A stretch of 64,000 bases of DNA from Sporosarcina sp. BI001-red (GTDB taxonomy: Bacteria; Bacillota; Bacilli; Bacillales_A; Planococcaceae). Below the pieces are notes generated by a model that saw nothing but the letters and a program-made list of their open reading frames with translations, was not told the origin of the DNA and searched no databases. How positions within the stretch are numbered: the stretch's first letter is position 1; the number at the start of each line of letters is the position of its first letter. This document shows, piece by piece, positions 51,672 through 59,226 of this stretch. The translations under genes and the position numbers were made by a program. The DNA lies in the NCBI RefSeq assembly GCF_003384035.1, contig NZ_QQAK01000010.1:434001-498000 (forward strand), in the 5' to 3' direction.

Positions 51672-52010
51672 TTATCGTTTGCAGCAATCTCCGATGATAG
51701 GTTCTGGGTCAACTTCAATTCCATCCATTTCCATGCCAGCTCTCATTTTCTCAACAATCGCATTCTCGATACAACAAACGCCTTTTAATACTTCAGCGAG
51801 GGCTTTGTTGAACTCGATCTTTTCGCAAGGTGTAGTAATATTCTCGTTGAATTCCTGAAACTTATAGACCTCTTCAAACAAAATTAAAGTCGTAGCGAAT
51901 TCTGTAAGCAAAGCAGAAACAATCGTAACTTCACCTAGTGTGACAGTTGGTCTTTGGAGGGCATCTGCTACTTTCAATTGAAGCTGGTTAAGCATTTTAT
52001 CGTGATCCAT
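51672..52010 (-). CDS. Conserved-looking protein of unknown function (112 aa)
   Basis: This 112-residue acidic, mainly helical protein has five cysteines, including two vicinal pairs: TPCEK, GVCCIENAIVEKM and the C-terminal GDCCKR. The N-terminal 60 residues (MLNQLQLKVADALQRP, then VSALLTEFATTLILFEEV) are amphipathic helices. There is no signal peptide or TM segment. The perfect ribosome site AAGGAGGTGA (52017-52026) shows it is real. I do not recognise the family; the Cys-Cys C-terminus could bind metal or form disulfides. Neighbours give no clear clue. Confidence 0.72.
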   Translation of the reverse strand: MDHDKMLNQLQLKVADALQRPTVTLGEVTIVSALLTEFATTLILFEEVYKFQEFNENITTPCEKIEFNKALAEVLKGVCCIENAIVEKMRAGMEMDGIEVDPEPIIGDCCKR

Positions 52011-52489
52011 TGTTGTTCACCTCCTTCATAGCTTGATGCGTCCGGACAATGCAAGTTTATATCGCTCGCTTTGTGCTCATTGGACAATCGTCCGAGGAGG
52101 GTTGTGGATGTTTAATTTAACGATTTATCGATTCTAGTAGGATTTAATCGTCCGAACATTACTACTATATGCAGCTTGTTCACTGGCAGTTGGACGAGCG
52201 GCGGGGGCCAACTGTCTTGTCGAGTCAAAGTACTGGGGTGAGTGCGTTTCAAGCATGTTTCATCCGAACACATCTACTATATTCCGTTGTAGAGACGGAG
52301 AAGGGACAGAAGACTGCGGACAAACTTCTTACGAGTACTAGGAATTGCGGGGAAAAGAAAGCGATTGCAACACGTTAGGAAATATTGTAGGATGAACGTA
52401 TTAGAAGGCTGTCCAAACTTTTCCAGATTCCCTGAAGACTTGGATAGCTATATAGAGTTGTGAAGGGAATTCGAATGGAGGAGAACGCA
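52011..52489. other. Intergenic region of about 480 bp
   Basis: Divergent promoters for the 112-aa gene and comFB should be here. Visible structure: CAGTTGG/CCAACTG hairpin (52187-52214) without T tail, an imperfect palindrome GGACAATCGTCC (52082-52093), and two similar stretches TCGTCCGAACATTACTACTA (52149-52168) and TCATCCGAACACATCTACTA (52260-52279). No convincing small gene is seen. Confidence 0.4.
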
Positions 52490-52783
52490 GTGGGAGTCCA
52501 CAATGTAATGGAAGACGTCGTTCGAGACACCTTATTGTCGTATAAGAATAATATGAATCTTACGTGTCACTGTGAGCAATGCTTGAATGACATTTCAGCA
52601 CTTGCTTTAAACGAGTTGCCGCCCCGGTATATTGCAAACTCGAAATATAGCCCGTACGTCCGTGCGTCCCATGAAGCGGATCACCAAGGGAACACAACGA
52701 TTGTAGCCGCCATCGCAAAATCTGCCGCCCTCGTGTCGAAGAATCCGCGCTGTGAGACGTTTGCGATGAAACCAGGGCACTAA
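52490..52783 (+). CDS. comFB: ComFB-like late competence protein (outside the comF operon)
   Basis: This 97-residue protein has the ComFB domain: VHNVMEDVVRDTLLSYK, CHCEQCLNDISALALNELPPRY, with the conserved CxCxxC zinc-binding cysteines. GTG 52490 is preferred because GGAGGAG lies 6 bases upstream; an in-frame ATG at 52475 has a weaker site (GAAGGG). In B. subtilis comFB lies between comFA and comFC; here those two overlap and this gene is about 5 kb away, next to an accessory flagellin. Some ComFB homologues bind cyclic di-nucleotides; whether this one does is unknown. Confidence 0.85.
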   Translation: MGVHNVMEDVVRDTLLSYKNNMNLTCHCEQCLNDISALALNELPPRYIANSKYSPYVRASHEADHQGNTTIVAAIAKSAALVSKNPRCETFAMKPGH

Positions 52784-52784
52784 A

Positions 52785-52816
52785 AAACACCGAAGCGTAA
52801 AGAGGCTTCGGTGTTT
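52785..52816. terminator. Convergent terminator between comFB and the accessory flagellin
   Basis: AAACACCGAAGC / GCTTCGGTGTTT perfect 12-bp stem, usable in both directions. Confidence 0.85.
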
Positions 52817-52821
52817 GCGTG

Positions 52822-53631
52822 TTACTTCAACAATCCAAGTGATTCCTGCAACGTGCTATTGACATGCTTAATGAGCAACTCATCGCCCTTTTTACGGATA
52901 TCAGATCCGACAAAGTCCATCATCTCTCTTGCCATGTCGGCGTCTTCCAACAACGATAACGACTTATTCAAGTTCACTTCAAAAACGCCAGCGTTCGATA
53001 AATGATGCTCGAGCGATTCCATTTGCGAACCGATTTTCGCTAAATATCCGCTAACCGTTCCAAGCGCACTATCGATCGTGCTGATCAACTTCTCTGCACC
53101 CTCTTGAGTCGCTATAGTTGCACCCCCAAGACCAATTGCATCCGTATGAACATCAAACAAGTTAATCTTCATATGCTGCGCAGCATTCCCGCCGACTTGT
53201 AGCGTCATCTCCGAGTCTTCTCCAAGAATCTTCATCGTATTAAACTCTAGCTTATCCGCAGTATCATTGATCCCCGCAAAAATTTGCTCCAGTTCCAATC
53301 CACTTGCAACACGGTCTGAATCCGTAAACGTTCCATTCGCCGACTGGACTGCCAATTCTCGCGCTCGCTGCAACAAGCCGTTCACGTTGTTCATCCCTTC
53401 GTTCGAAGACTCCAGCACAGACAACCCGTCCTGCATATTGCGTTGGGCTTGCGAAATCCCGCGGATCTGTGCGCGCATTGTCTCTGAAATCGCGGAGCCC
53501 GCTGCATTGTCAGCACTCGTTGCGATTTTCAATCCTGTGCCTAGATGGCGCAACGACTTCTCGATCTGCTTGTCGTTCCTTACCCCGCGGTTTGCTGCCG
53601 ACTGGATTTGTTCATTGCTATTTATACGCAC
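52822..53631 (-). CDS. Divergent accessory flagellin
   Basis: This 269-residue flagellin keeps the D0/D1 scaffold: an N-terminal coiled coil with SADNAAGSAISETMRAQIRG, then NMQDGLSVLESSNEGMN and RARELAVQSANGTFTDSDR, and a C-terminal helix. The usual first segment (NIAALNT) is replaced by EQIQSAANRGVRND, and the C-terminus GSDIRKKGDELLIKHVNSTL departs from the normal form. The central D2/D3 region is minimal. GTG 53631 gives MRINSNEQ, the canonical flagellin start, with GAGGTGA (53637-53643); GTG 53640 would sit inside that site. It is distinct from the main hag gene, which I would expect beyond flgL. Confidence 0.88.
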   Translation of the reverse strand: MRINSNEQIQSAANRGVRNDKQIEKSLRHLGTGLKIATSADNAAGSAISETMRAQIRGISQAQRNMQDGLSVLESSNEGMNNVNGLLQRARELAVQSANGTFTDSDRVASGLELEQIFAGINDTADKLEFNTMKILGEDSEMTLQVGGNAAQHMKINLFDVHTDAIGLGGATIATQEGAEKLISTIDSALGTVSGYLAKIGSQMESLEHHLSNAGVFEVNLNKSLSLLEDADMAREMMDFVGSDIRKKGDELLIKHVNSTLQESLGLLK

Positions 53632-53671
53632 GTGGCTCACCTCGTCTATGTAAATAATCGCTTCCTACGTT

Positions 53672-53697
53672 ATATCGACCGAAAGTCATGAAATTGA
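53672..53697 (-). promoter_or_regulatory. SigmaD-type promoter of the accessory flagellin
   Basis: Minus strand: TCAA (53694-53697), 14 bp, GTCGATAT (53672-53679). It overlaps the rightward sigmaD promoter's -35. Confidence 0.55.
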
Positions 53698-53715
53698 ATG
53701 CGAACTTGCCGATAT
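53689..53715 (+). promoter_or_regulatory. SigmaD promoter of the FliS-like gene
   Basis: TGAA (53689-53692), 15 bp, GCCGATAT (53708-53715): a perfect -10 and one mismatch in the -35, 26 bp before the start codon. Confidence 0.75.
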
Positions 53716-53740
53716 AGAAAATAGAACGGAGGCGGAGTGG

Positions 53741-54127
53741 ATGATCACTGTTAAACAAGCGGCCACAGCTTATCGCAAAATGAATGCCACATCACTACCG
53801 CCACTCACCGCAGTATGCCAAGCACTTGCAGCAATTGACGAAAAACTGGATGAGGCACATCACTACCTAGAACAAAGCGACGAACAGTGGCGGGACGGAC
53901 TGTTGAAGGCGCAACAATTGATTTTCGAATTAATGGCAATGACCAACGCAACCTCTATAGAAGGAGAGCGCCTGCTGACCCTTTACATCTATGCCAATCA
54001 AACCTTAGTGACTTCCTCGCTTAAAGCGGACGCGAGCGGTATCTTGGAAGTCCAGTCGATTGTGAGAAGCCTCCATGCCGATTGGCAGCACGCACAGAAG
54101 AAGCAAGTGTTGACACCCTATATTTGA
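53741..54127 (+). CDS. FliS-like flagellin chaperone paralogue
   Basis: This 128-residue all-helical protein resembles FliS: an N-terminal TAYRKMNATS, a helix LLKAQQLIFELMAMTN matching the FliS KAQ-x-I-x-EL helix, then LLTLYIYANQTLVTSSLKADASG and VQSIVRSLHADWQHAQ matching the last two helices. FliS caps the flagellin C-terminus before export. It is divergent from the accessory flagellin with overlapping sigmaD promoters, so it may be its dedicated chaperone. GGAGGCGGAG precedes the ATG. Similarity is remote; confidence in the fold is moderate. Confidence 0.72.
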   Translation: MITVKQAATAYRKMNATSLPPLTAVCQALAAIDEKLDEAHHYLEQSDEQWRDGLLKAQQLIFELMAMTNATSIEGERLLTLYIYANQTLVTSSLKADASGILEVQSIVRSLHADWQHAQKKQVLTPYI

Positions 54128-54158
54128 AAAGCTGCCCGAAGATCGTGGCAGCTTTTTT
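54127..54158 (+). terminator. Terminator of the FliS-like gene
   Basis: AAAAGCTGCC / GGCAGCTTTT 10-bp stem and T run. Confidence 0.85.
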
Positions 54159-54185
54159 GTATGGATAGAATGGCGTCGGGCAGGG

Positions 54186-54671
54186 AGAAACGAGCGGGTA
54201 CGGATGTTAAACGAGCGGGTACGGAGGGGAAACGAGCGGGTACGGAGAGGAAACGGGCGGGTACGGAGAGGGAACGAGCGGGTACGGAGGGGAAACGAGC
54301 GGGTACGGAGAGGAAACGAGCGGGTGCAGAGGAGAAACGAGCGAGTACAGAGGGGGAACAAGCGGGTACAGAGAGGAAACGAGCGGGTACGGAGAGGAAA
54401 CGAGCGGGTACGGAGAGGGAACGAGCGGGTACGGAGAGGAAATGAGCGGGTACGGAGGAGAAACGAGCGGGTACGGAGAGGAAACGAGCGGGTACGGAGA
54501 GGGAACGAGCGGGTACGGAGAGGAAACGGGCGGGTACGGAGAGGAAACGAGCGGGTATGGAGGAGAAACGGGCGGGTACGGAGAGGGAACGAGCGGGTAC
54601 GGAGAGGAAACGGGCGGGTACAGAGGAGAAACGAGCGGGTACGGAGAGGAAACGAGCCGTTACCGCAAAAC
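54186..54671. repeat. Array 3: about twenty-three 21-bp units
   Basis: About 23 contiguous units of 21 bp start 28 bp after the FliS-like terminator; typical unit GAAACGAGCGGGTACGGAGA-G. The core GAAACGAGCGGGT is almost constant; the other eight positions vary mainly among GGAGAGG, GGAGGGG, AGAGGAG. The reverse complement core ACCCGCTCGTTTC is the same as in array 2. The plus strand is about 80 percent purine. Three long overlapping frames run through it on both strands; all are artefacts of a period divisible by three. Confidence 0.93.
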
Positions 54672-54734
54672 TCCTCCTCCTCTCCCACAAAAAAAACACG
54701 AATCCACCAAAAAGCAGATCCGTGCCTCCCCCTC

Positions 54735-55553
54735 TTAACGTCCTTTAAACTCTGGCTTCCTCTTTTCCGCAAACGCATTCAACGCTTCAATCCGATCTTC
54801 TGTCGGAATCGTGATTTCATACGCTTTCCGTTCAATCGTAAGTCCTGTCGCAAGATCCGCCTTCATTCCTTGTTTAATCGCAAATTTCGCCTGTTGTACG
54901 CCAATTGGCCCATTTGCGAGAATTTTGTCGGCAAACGCCTGAGTCTCTTCTTTCAACACAGCATCTTCGACAGTACGTGTCACGAGTCCGCACAATGCGG
55001 CATCAGATGCACTCAATCGTTGTGCCGTTAAAATGAGCTCAAGCGCCTTTGCTTCTCCGACGAGACGAGGCAAACGTTGAGTACCGCCCGCACCTGGAAT
55101 GATCGCAAGTCCCGTTTCTGTCAACCCCATAACCGCGGACATCGCAGCGAAGCGGAAGTCACAAGCAAGTGCAAGTTCCATCCCACCACCGAACGCAAAG
55201 CCATTGATCATCGCAATCGTTGGCTGTGGTAGCTGATCAATCATCGTGAACACGTCACCGATTTTGTTCAGATTTCGTTTCACTTCAACGTCTGTTAATG
55301 TCTTTCGTTCTTTCAAATCAGCCCCCACGCTGAGTGCACGATCGCCGGCCCCAGTCAACACAACGACTCGTACTTCCGGATCAATTCGAATCTTTTCCAC
55401 TGTTTCACCGAGTTCTCGAATCATGTCGTAATTGAACGCATTCATCGAATTAGGTCGATTCAACGACAGCCAAGCAATTCCAGCGTGCTTTTCCAAAATA
55501 ATCGTTTCTATTTCTACACCCCCAACGTTTTTCAACCACTTCAAACATACCAT
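54735..55553 (-). CDS. Enoyl-CoA hydratase/isomerase family protein
   Basis: Up to 272 residues, crotonase fold. Oxyanion-hole motifs are SVGADLKER and NGFAFGGGMELALACDFR; the active-site Glu region is ETGLAIIPGAGGTQRLPRLVG. It probably hydrates enoyl-CoA in beta-oxidation or a related pathway. The annotated ATG at 55553 has no good ribosome site. A strong GGGGGTG (55517-55523) sits 5 bases before an ATA codon (55509-55511) exactly where relatives start (METIILEK-like), so the real start may be that AUA. The gene faces the 21-bp array. Confidence 0.88.
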   Translation of the reverse strand: MVCLKWLKNVGGVEIETIILEKHAGIAWLSLNRPNSMNAFNYDMIRELGETVEKIRIDPEVRVVVLTGAGDRALSVGADLKERKTLTDVEVKRNLNKIGDVFTMIDQLPQPTIAMINGFAFGGGMELALACDFRFAAMSAVMGLTETGLAIIPGAGGTQRLPRLVGEAKALELILTAQRLSASDAALCGLVTRTVEDAVLKEETQAFADKILANGPIGVQQAKFAIKQGMKADLATGLTIERKAYEITIPTEDRIEALNAFAEKRKPEFKGR

Positions 55554-55602
55554 TCTAAGGATTTTGAATCCACAATGTGTACACTATTCTAACATAACGA
55601 AC

Positions 55603-55630
55603 TTGCAATATAGTTCTATTTTGCTACAAT
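55603..55630 (+). promoter_or_regulatory. SigmaA promoter of the EAL-HDOD gene
   Basis: TTGCAA (55603-55608), 16-bp spacer, TACAAT (55625-55630), 33 bp before the start codon. Confidence 0.6.
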
Positions 55631-55663
55631 ATAGGAAAATGGACTAAGTTAGGTGGAATCCCA

Positions 55664-56896
55664 GTGGAAGCAAGTGTATTTGTAGGCAGACAGCCGATTT
55701 TAGATCGAGATGGAAACCTTTTCGGCTATGAGCTTTTGTATCGTAACAGTGAAATTAACCGGTTTCCTAACGTCAATCCAGAAAAAGCGACAATCGGCGT
55801 GCTAGTGAATACCTTCCTTACAATTGGCGTGGATCGCGTTTCTGGAGCGTATCCTTCCTTCATCAACTTTACGGGTGAATTATTGGCTCAGGATCTATAT
55901 GATCACTTAAATCCCGCACGAGTCATCATCGAAGTGTTGGAAGATGTCGAAATAACCCCAACATTGCTCACCAAATTACGCAAACTAAAGAACCAAGGAT
56001 TCCGAATTGCACTGGATGATTTTGTCCTGACCAAGCAATACGAAGTCGAAAAAGGGTTGTTCCCTCTTATCGATTTTATCAAAGTGGATTTCATACAATC
56101 CGATCGTCAAGAGCGCGAACAGATTCAAAATTTCGTCCGTGTCTATCCAAACGTACAATTACTCGCTGAAAAAATTGAAACTGAAGCCGAATTTGAAGAA
56201 GCGAAAAAAGCTGGCTACACACTTTTTCAAGGATATTTCTTCGCCACCCCGGAAATAGTTATGGGTGCTGAAGTGCCATCGATTGAACAACACAACTTCC
56301 GTATTATGGATCGACTGAATACCGAGTTGCCAAGTGTCCGGGAAGTGGCGGGGCTCATTACGCAAGATATGTCACTCACTTACAAACTACTACGCTTCAT
56401 CAACACCTATGCGTTTGGTATCCCAAGGAAGATCACATCGATTCAACAAGCAATCGTACTCATCGGATTACAAGAAACGAAAAAATGGATCTATATTATT
56501 ACCATCCATCAAATGGGAATCGGAGATGGGAAAGGGCGAATCAAAGCGCTTGTCGATTACTCCCTCGTCCGAGCGAAACTTTGCGAACTGCTCGCAAAAA
56601 GGCAAGGTCACCAAAACTCGGACGAATTCTTCCTAGTCGGCATGTTTTCTATGTTAAACGTGATTCTCCGGCGTGATTGGCACGAAATCGAACACGACAT
56701 TCCACTGTCAGATGACGTCATGCACACGCTCATGGGGGAACTGACAAAAATGTCTCCATACCTTCAAATCGCGGTTGCCGTCGAACGACTCGACTTGCCG
56801 CGCATGAAAGTGTTGTGCACGGAACTCGACATCCCGTTGAATGATCTGTGTGTGTATTCCCAACAAGCCATTCGTTGGGGACGTCAACTAGACTAA
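55664..56896 (+). CDS. EAL-HDOD signalling protein (YuxH-like)
   Basis: This 410-residue cytosolic protein has an N-terminal EAL domain (about 1-200) followed by an HDOD domain (about 205-400). EAL-type positions can be followed (GYELLYRN, INFTGELL, IEVLED, ALDDFV, KVDF, AEKIETEAEF), but the second Asp pair context DDFVLTKQ lacks the active FGTG loop, so catalysis is doubtful. HDOD shows MSLTYKLLRFINTYAFGIP and TSIQQAIVLIGLQETKKW. The start is GTG 55664. It is upstream of degV and may be motility- or c-di-GMP-linked. Confidence 0.88.
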   Translation: MEASVFVGRQPILDRDGNLFGYELLYRNSEINRFPNVNPEKATIGVLVNTFLTIGVDRVSGAYPSFINFTGELLAQDLYDHLNPARVIIEVLEDVEITPTLLTKLRKLKNQGFRIALDDFVLTKQYEVEKGLFPLIDFIKVDFIQSDRQEREQIQNFVRVYPNVQLLAEKIETEAEFEEAKKAGYTLFQGYFFATPEIVMGAEVPSIEQHNFRIMDRLNTELPSVREVAGLITQDMSLTYKLLRFINTYAFGIPRKITSIQQAIVLIGLQETKKWIYIITIHQMGIGDGKGRIKALVDYSLVRAKLCELLAKRQGHQNSDEFFLVGMFSMLNVILRRDWHEIEHDIPLSDDVMHTLMGELTKMSPYLQIAVAVERLDLPRMKVLCTELDIPLNDLCVYSQQAIRWGRQLD

Positions 56897-56973
56897 AAAA
56901 CTTTCAATTTCCTTCACATAGCGTTTCCTTATTCTATAGCTATTCGTTAGAATGAGGAAAGGAGTTGATGAGA

Positions 56974-57828
56974 TTGAAAATTGCAGTTGTTACAGACAGT
57001 ACGGCCTACTTACCCGAAGACTTGCTCAAGCGGCTACAGATCCATGTCGTTCCGCTCGCAGTGACAATAGATGGACAAGATTATGACGAAGAAATCGATA
57101 TAACGAGTAAAGAATTCTACGACAAAGTGCGTGGTGACGGTCCGTTACCGAAAACATCACAACCTTCTGTCGGTCAATTCGCAGAGAAATTTAAAGAACT
57201 GAAAGACGCAGGTGCAAAGGCAATCGTTTCAATTCACTTATCGAGTGGCATCAGCGGTACATACGCAGGCGCTGTCCAAGCCGGTGAGTTGGATGAAGAG
57301 CTGGACGTTCGCGCATTCGATTCCGAAATCTCCTGTTACATGCAAGGGTTCTATGCCATTCGTGCAGCGGAACTTGCCCAAGCAGGTGCTTCGTTGGACG
57401 ACATCATGAGAGAACTCGATGAAATGAAACAAACGATGCGTGCCTACTTCATGGTCGATGATTTATCACACTTACAACGTGGCGGCAGACTCTCCAGTGC
57501 ACAAGCATTGATTGGCGGCTTACTTCAAGTCAAACCAATCTTGCATTTTGTCGATAAAGTCATCGTGCCATTCGAGAAAATCCGGACACGTAAAAAAGCG
57601 ATGAAGCGGATTGCAGACTTGCTCGCAGAAGATGCAGCGAAAATGCATCTTGAAGCCTCAATCATTCATGGCAATCAACCCGAAGAGGCTGAAATTTGGC
57701 TAGCAGAATTGAGTGAGCGGCTCCCTGACGTCAAATTCACCATCAGTCATTTCGGCCCCGTCATCGGTACCCATCTCGGGGAAGGCGCCATGGGACTCGG
57801 TTGGGTCAAACGAACAACGAACAACTAA
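56974..57828 (+). CDS. degV: DegV family fatty-acid-binding protein
   Basis: This 284-residue two-domain protein binds a fatty acid, presenting it to fatty-acid kinase in characterised relatives. KIAVVTDSTAYLP opens the N-domain, KTSQPSVGQF and SIHLSSGISGTYAGA hold ligand-contacting residues, and DDLSHLQRGGRLSSAQALIG lies in the C-domain. TTG 56974 is chosen: AAAGGAG lies 9 bases upstream and the N-terminus becomes MKIAVVTDST. The following comFA begins after 18 bp, so degV probably leads the comF transcript. Confidence 0.9.
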   Translation: MKIAVVTDSTAYLPEDLLKRLQIHVVPLAVTIDGQDYDEEIDITSKEFYDKVRGDGPLPKTSQPSVGQFAEKFKELKDAGAKAIVSIHLSSGISGTYAGAVQAGELDEELDVRAFDSEISCYMQGFYAIRAAELAQAGASLDDIMRELDEMKQTMRAYFMVDDLSHLQRGGRLSSAQALIGGLLQVKPILHFVDKVIVPFEKIRTRKKAMKRIADLLAEDAAKMHLEASIIHGNQPEEAEIWLAELSERLPDVKFTISHFGPVIGTHLGEGAMGLGWVKRTTNN

Positions 57829-57846
57829 ACAGTAGGGGGTGTGAGG

Positions 57847-59226
57847 ATGAACAAACCATTCGATCCGGCCGTCAGAGACTTTCTAGACGGTCGCATTTGG
57901 TTGCGTCAGCACACCCCTTTTCTTATGGAGAAAATTGACGAGCATATCAAAAAAGGTATGATCGAAACCATCCCTGGAGTTACGATGAAAAAAGGAACGT
58001 TCGGTCAGCCGGATTGTAAATGTGCACGATGTGAAAATGAAGATTCCCATCTATTTACGAGTTTCCATTGTTTACGATGTGAAGGTCCATGTGCGTATTG
58101 CCGCAACTGCCTGCAAATGGGAAGGGTGTCAGTGTGCACAGAGCTCATCATTTGGAAAGGCCCGCAATCGGAGTACCCCACAGAACACGCATTAGCCTGG
58201 GAAGGAACATTGACGAAACACCAGAAACAAGCGTCTGAAGAATTATATGAAAGTACCGTGAAGGCACGTCCACACCTCATTCACGCAGTGTGTGGATCCG
58301 GAAAAACGGAAATCTTATTTGAACCAATCCATAAGTTACTGACAGCGGGGAAGCGGGTTTGTATCGCTGCGCCTCGTGTTGACGTCATTTTAGAACTCGA
58401 GCCCCGTTTACGTGCAGCGTTCCCATCGACAAAACTAGAAGCGCTCTACGGAGGAGCAGACGTCAAAGCATTCGACGCTCAACTCATTCTAGCCACTACA
58501 CATCAGCTCTACCGATTCCGTCACGCATTCGAAGTGATCTTTGTCGATGAAGCGGACGCCTTTCCTTATACAGCAGAGAAAACACTGCAGCATGCCGTAC
58601 GAAAAGCAGCAAAGCCCGAAGCACCGATCCACTTCGTCACTGCAACACCGTCAGACAAACTTCTGGCGGAAATCAAGAAAATGGGTGCGGTGTCCACCAT
58701 CTATCGCCGATATCACGGGCATCCACTACCGGAACCACGAACTGAACCACTCTGGAACTACTCCAAACAGCTATCCAAAGGAAAATTACCGAAAGCACTC
58801 GAAAAATGGATTACAAAACGACTCGACCAAAACGAACCATTTCTAGTATTCTTCCATGAAATCGAATTGATGATGAAAGCAGAGAAAGCCTTCCGCCAAC
58901 TCGACGACCGGATCCGAGCTGTCTATTCAGCCCATCCGGATCGCAAACAGCACGTTCAAGACTTACGAGCAGGAACGATTCCTGGATTACTCACAACAAC
59001 CATACTAGAGCGCGGCATTACGATTAAAAACATCCAAGTGGCGGTCGTTGGTGCAGAACAATCCATCTTCGATTCAGGTGCACTCGTCCAAATTGGAGGA
59101 CGCGTCGGTCGCAACGTTAACCATCCGTCAGGTGATTTCGTCCTGTTCCATAACGGCATCAGTTATGCCATGGATGGCGCACGTCGAGAAATAAACCGGT
59201 TAAACTCGGGAGGCGAACCAAAGTGA
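57847..59226 (+). CDS. comFA: DEAD-box DNA translocase ComFA
   Basis: This 459-residue helicase-like ATPase helps drive single-stranded DNA into the cell during transformation. A zinc-binding domain (about 58-100) carries CKCARC, FHCLRCEGPCAYCRNC and VSVC. The helicase core has Walker A AVCGSGKTEI (about 150), DEAD-like VDEADAF, VTATPSD and the C-terminal QIGGRVGRN. ATG 57847 with AGGGGGT upstream is preferred over GTG 57841. It overlaps comFC by four bases with no comFB between. Confidence 0.94.
   Translation: MNKPFDPAVRDFLDGRIWLRQHTPFLMEKIDEHIKKGMIETIPGVTMKKGTFGQPDCKCARCENEDSHLFTSFHCLRCEGPCAYCRNCLQMGRVSVCTELIIWKGPQSEYPTEHALAWEGTLTKHQKQASEELYESTVKARPHLIHAVCGSGKTEILFEPIHKLLTAGKRVCIAAPRVDVILELEPRLRAAFPSTKLEALYGGADVKAFDAQLILATTHQLYRFRHAFEVIFVDEADAFPYTAEKTLQHAVRKAAKPEAPIHFVTATPSDKLLAEIKKMGAVSTIYRRYHGHPLPEPRTEPLWNYSKQLSKGKLPKALEKWITKRLDQNEPFLVFFHEIELMMKAEKAFRQLDDRIRAVYSAHPDRKQHVQDLRAGTIPGLLTTTILERGITIKNIQVAVVGAEQSIFDSGALVQIGGRVGRNVNHPSGDFVLFHNGISYAMDGARREINRLNSGGEPK

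Noticed and set aside
52169..52378. A 69-codon plus-strand frame between the 112-aa gene and comFB
   Set aside because: No ribosome site and no recognisable protein pattern; it crosses a hairpin and looks like intergenic sequence.
38443..54671. CRISPR arrays
   Set aside because: Units are 21 bp with 8-9 bp of variable sequence, far too short for repeat plus spacer. No cas genes are present.
54005..55031. Long open frames on both strands across the 54.2-54.7 kb array (up to 275 codons, heptapeptide repeats such as ERKRAGT or ARFLSVP)
   Set aside because: They arise because a 21-bp repeat without stops is open in several frames at once. No ribosome site, no start context, and the frames run into the terminator and the enoyl-CoA hydratase gene.
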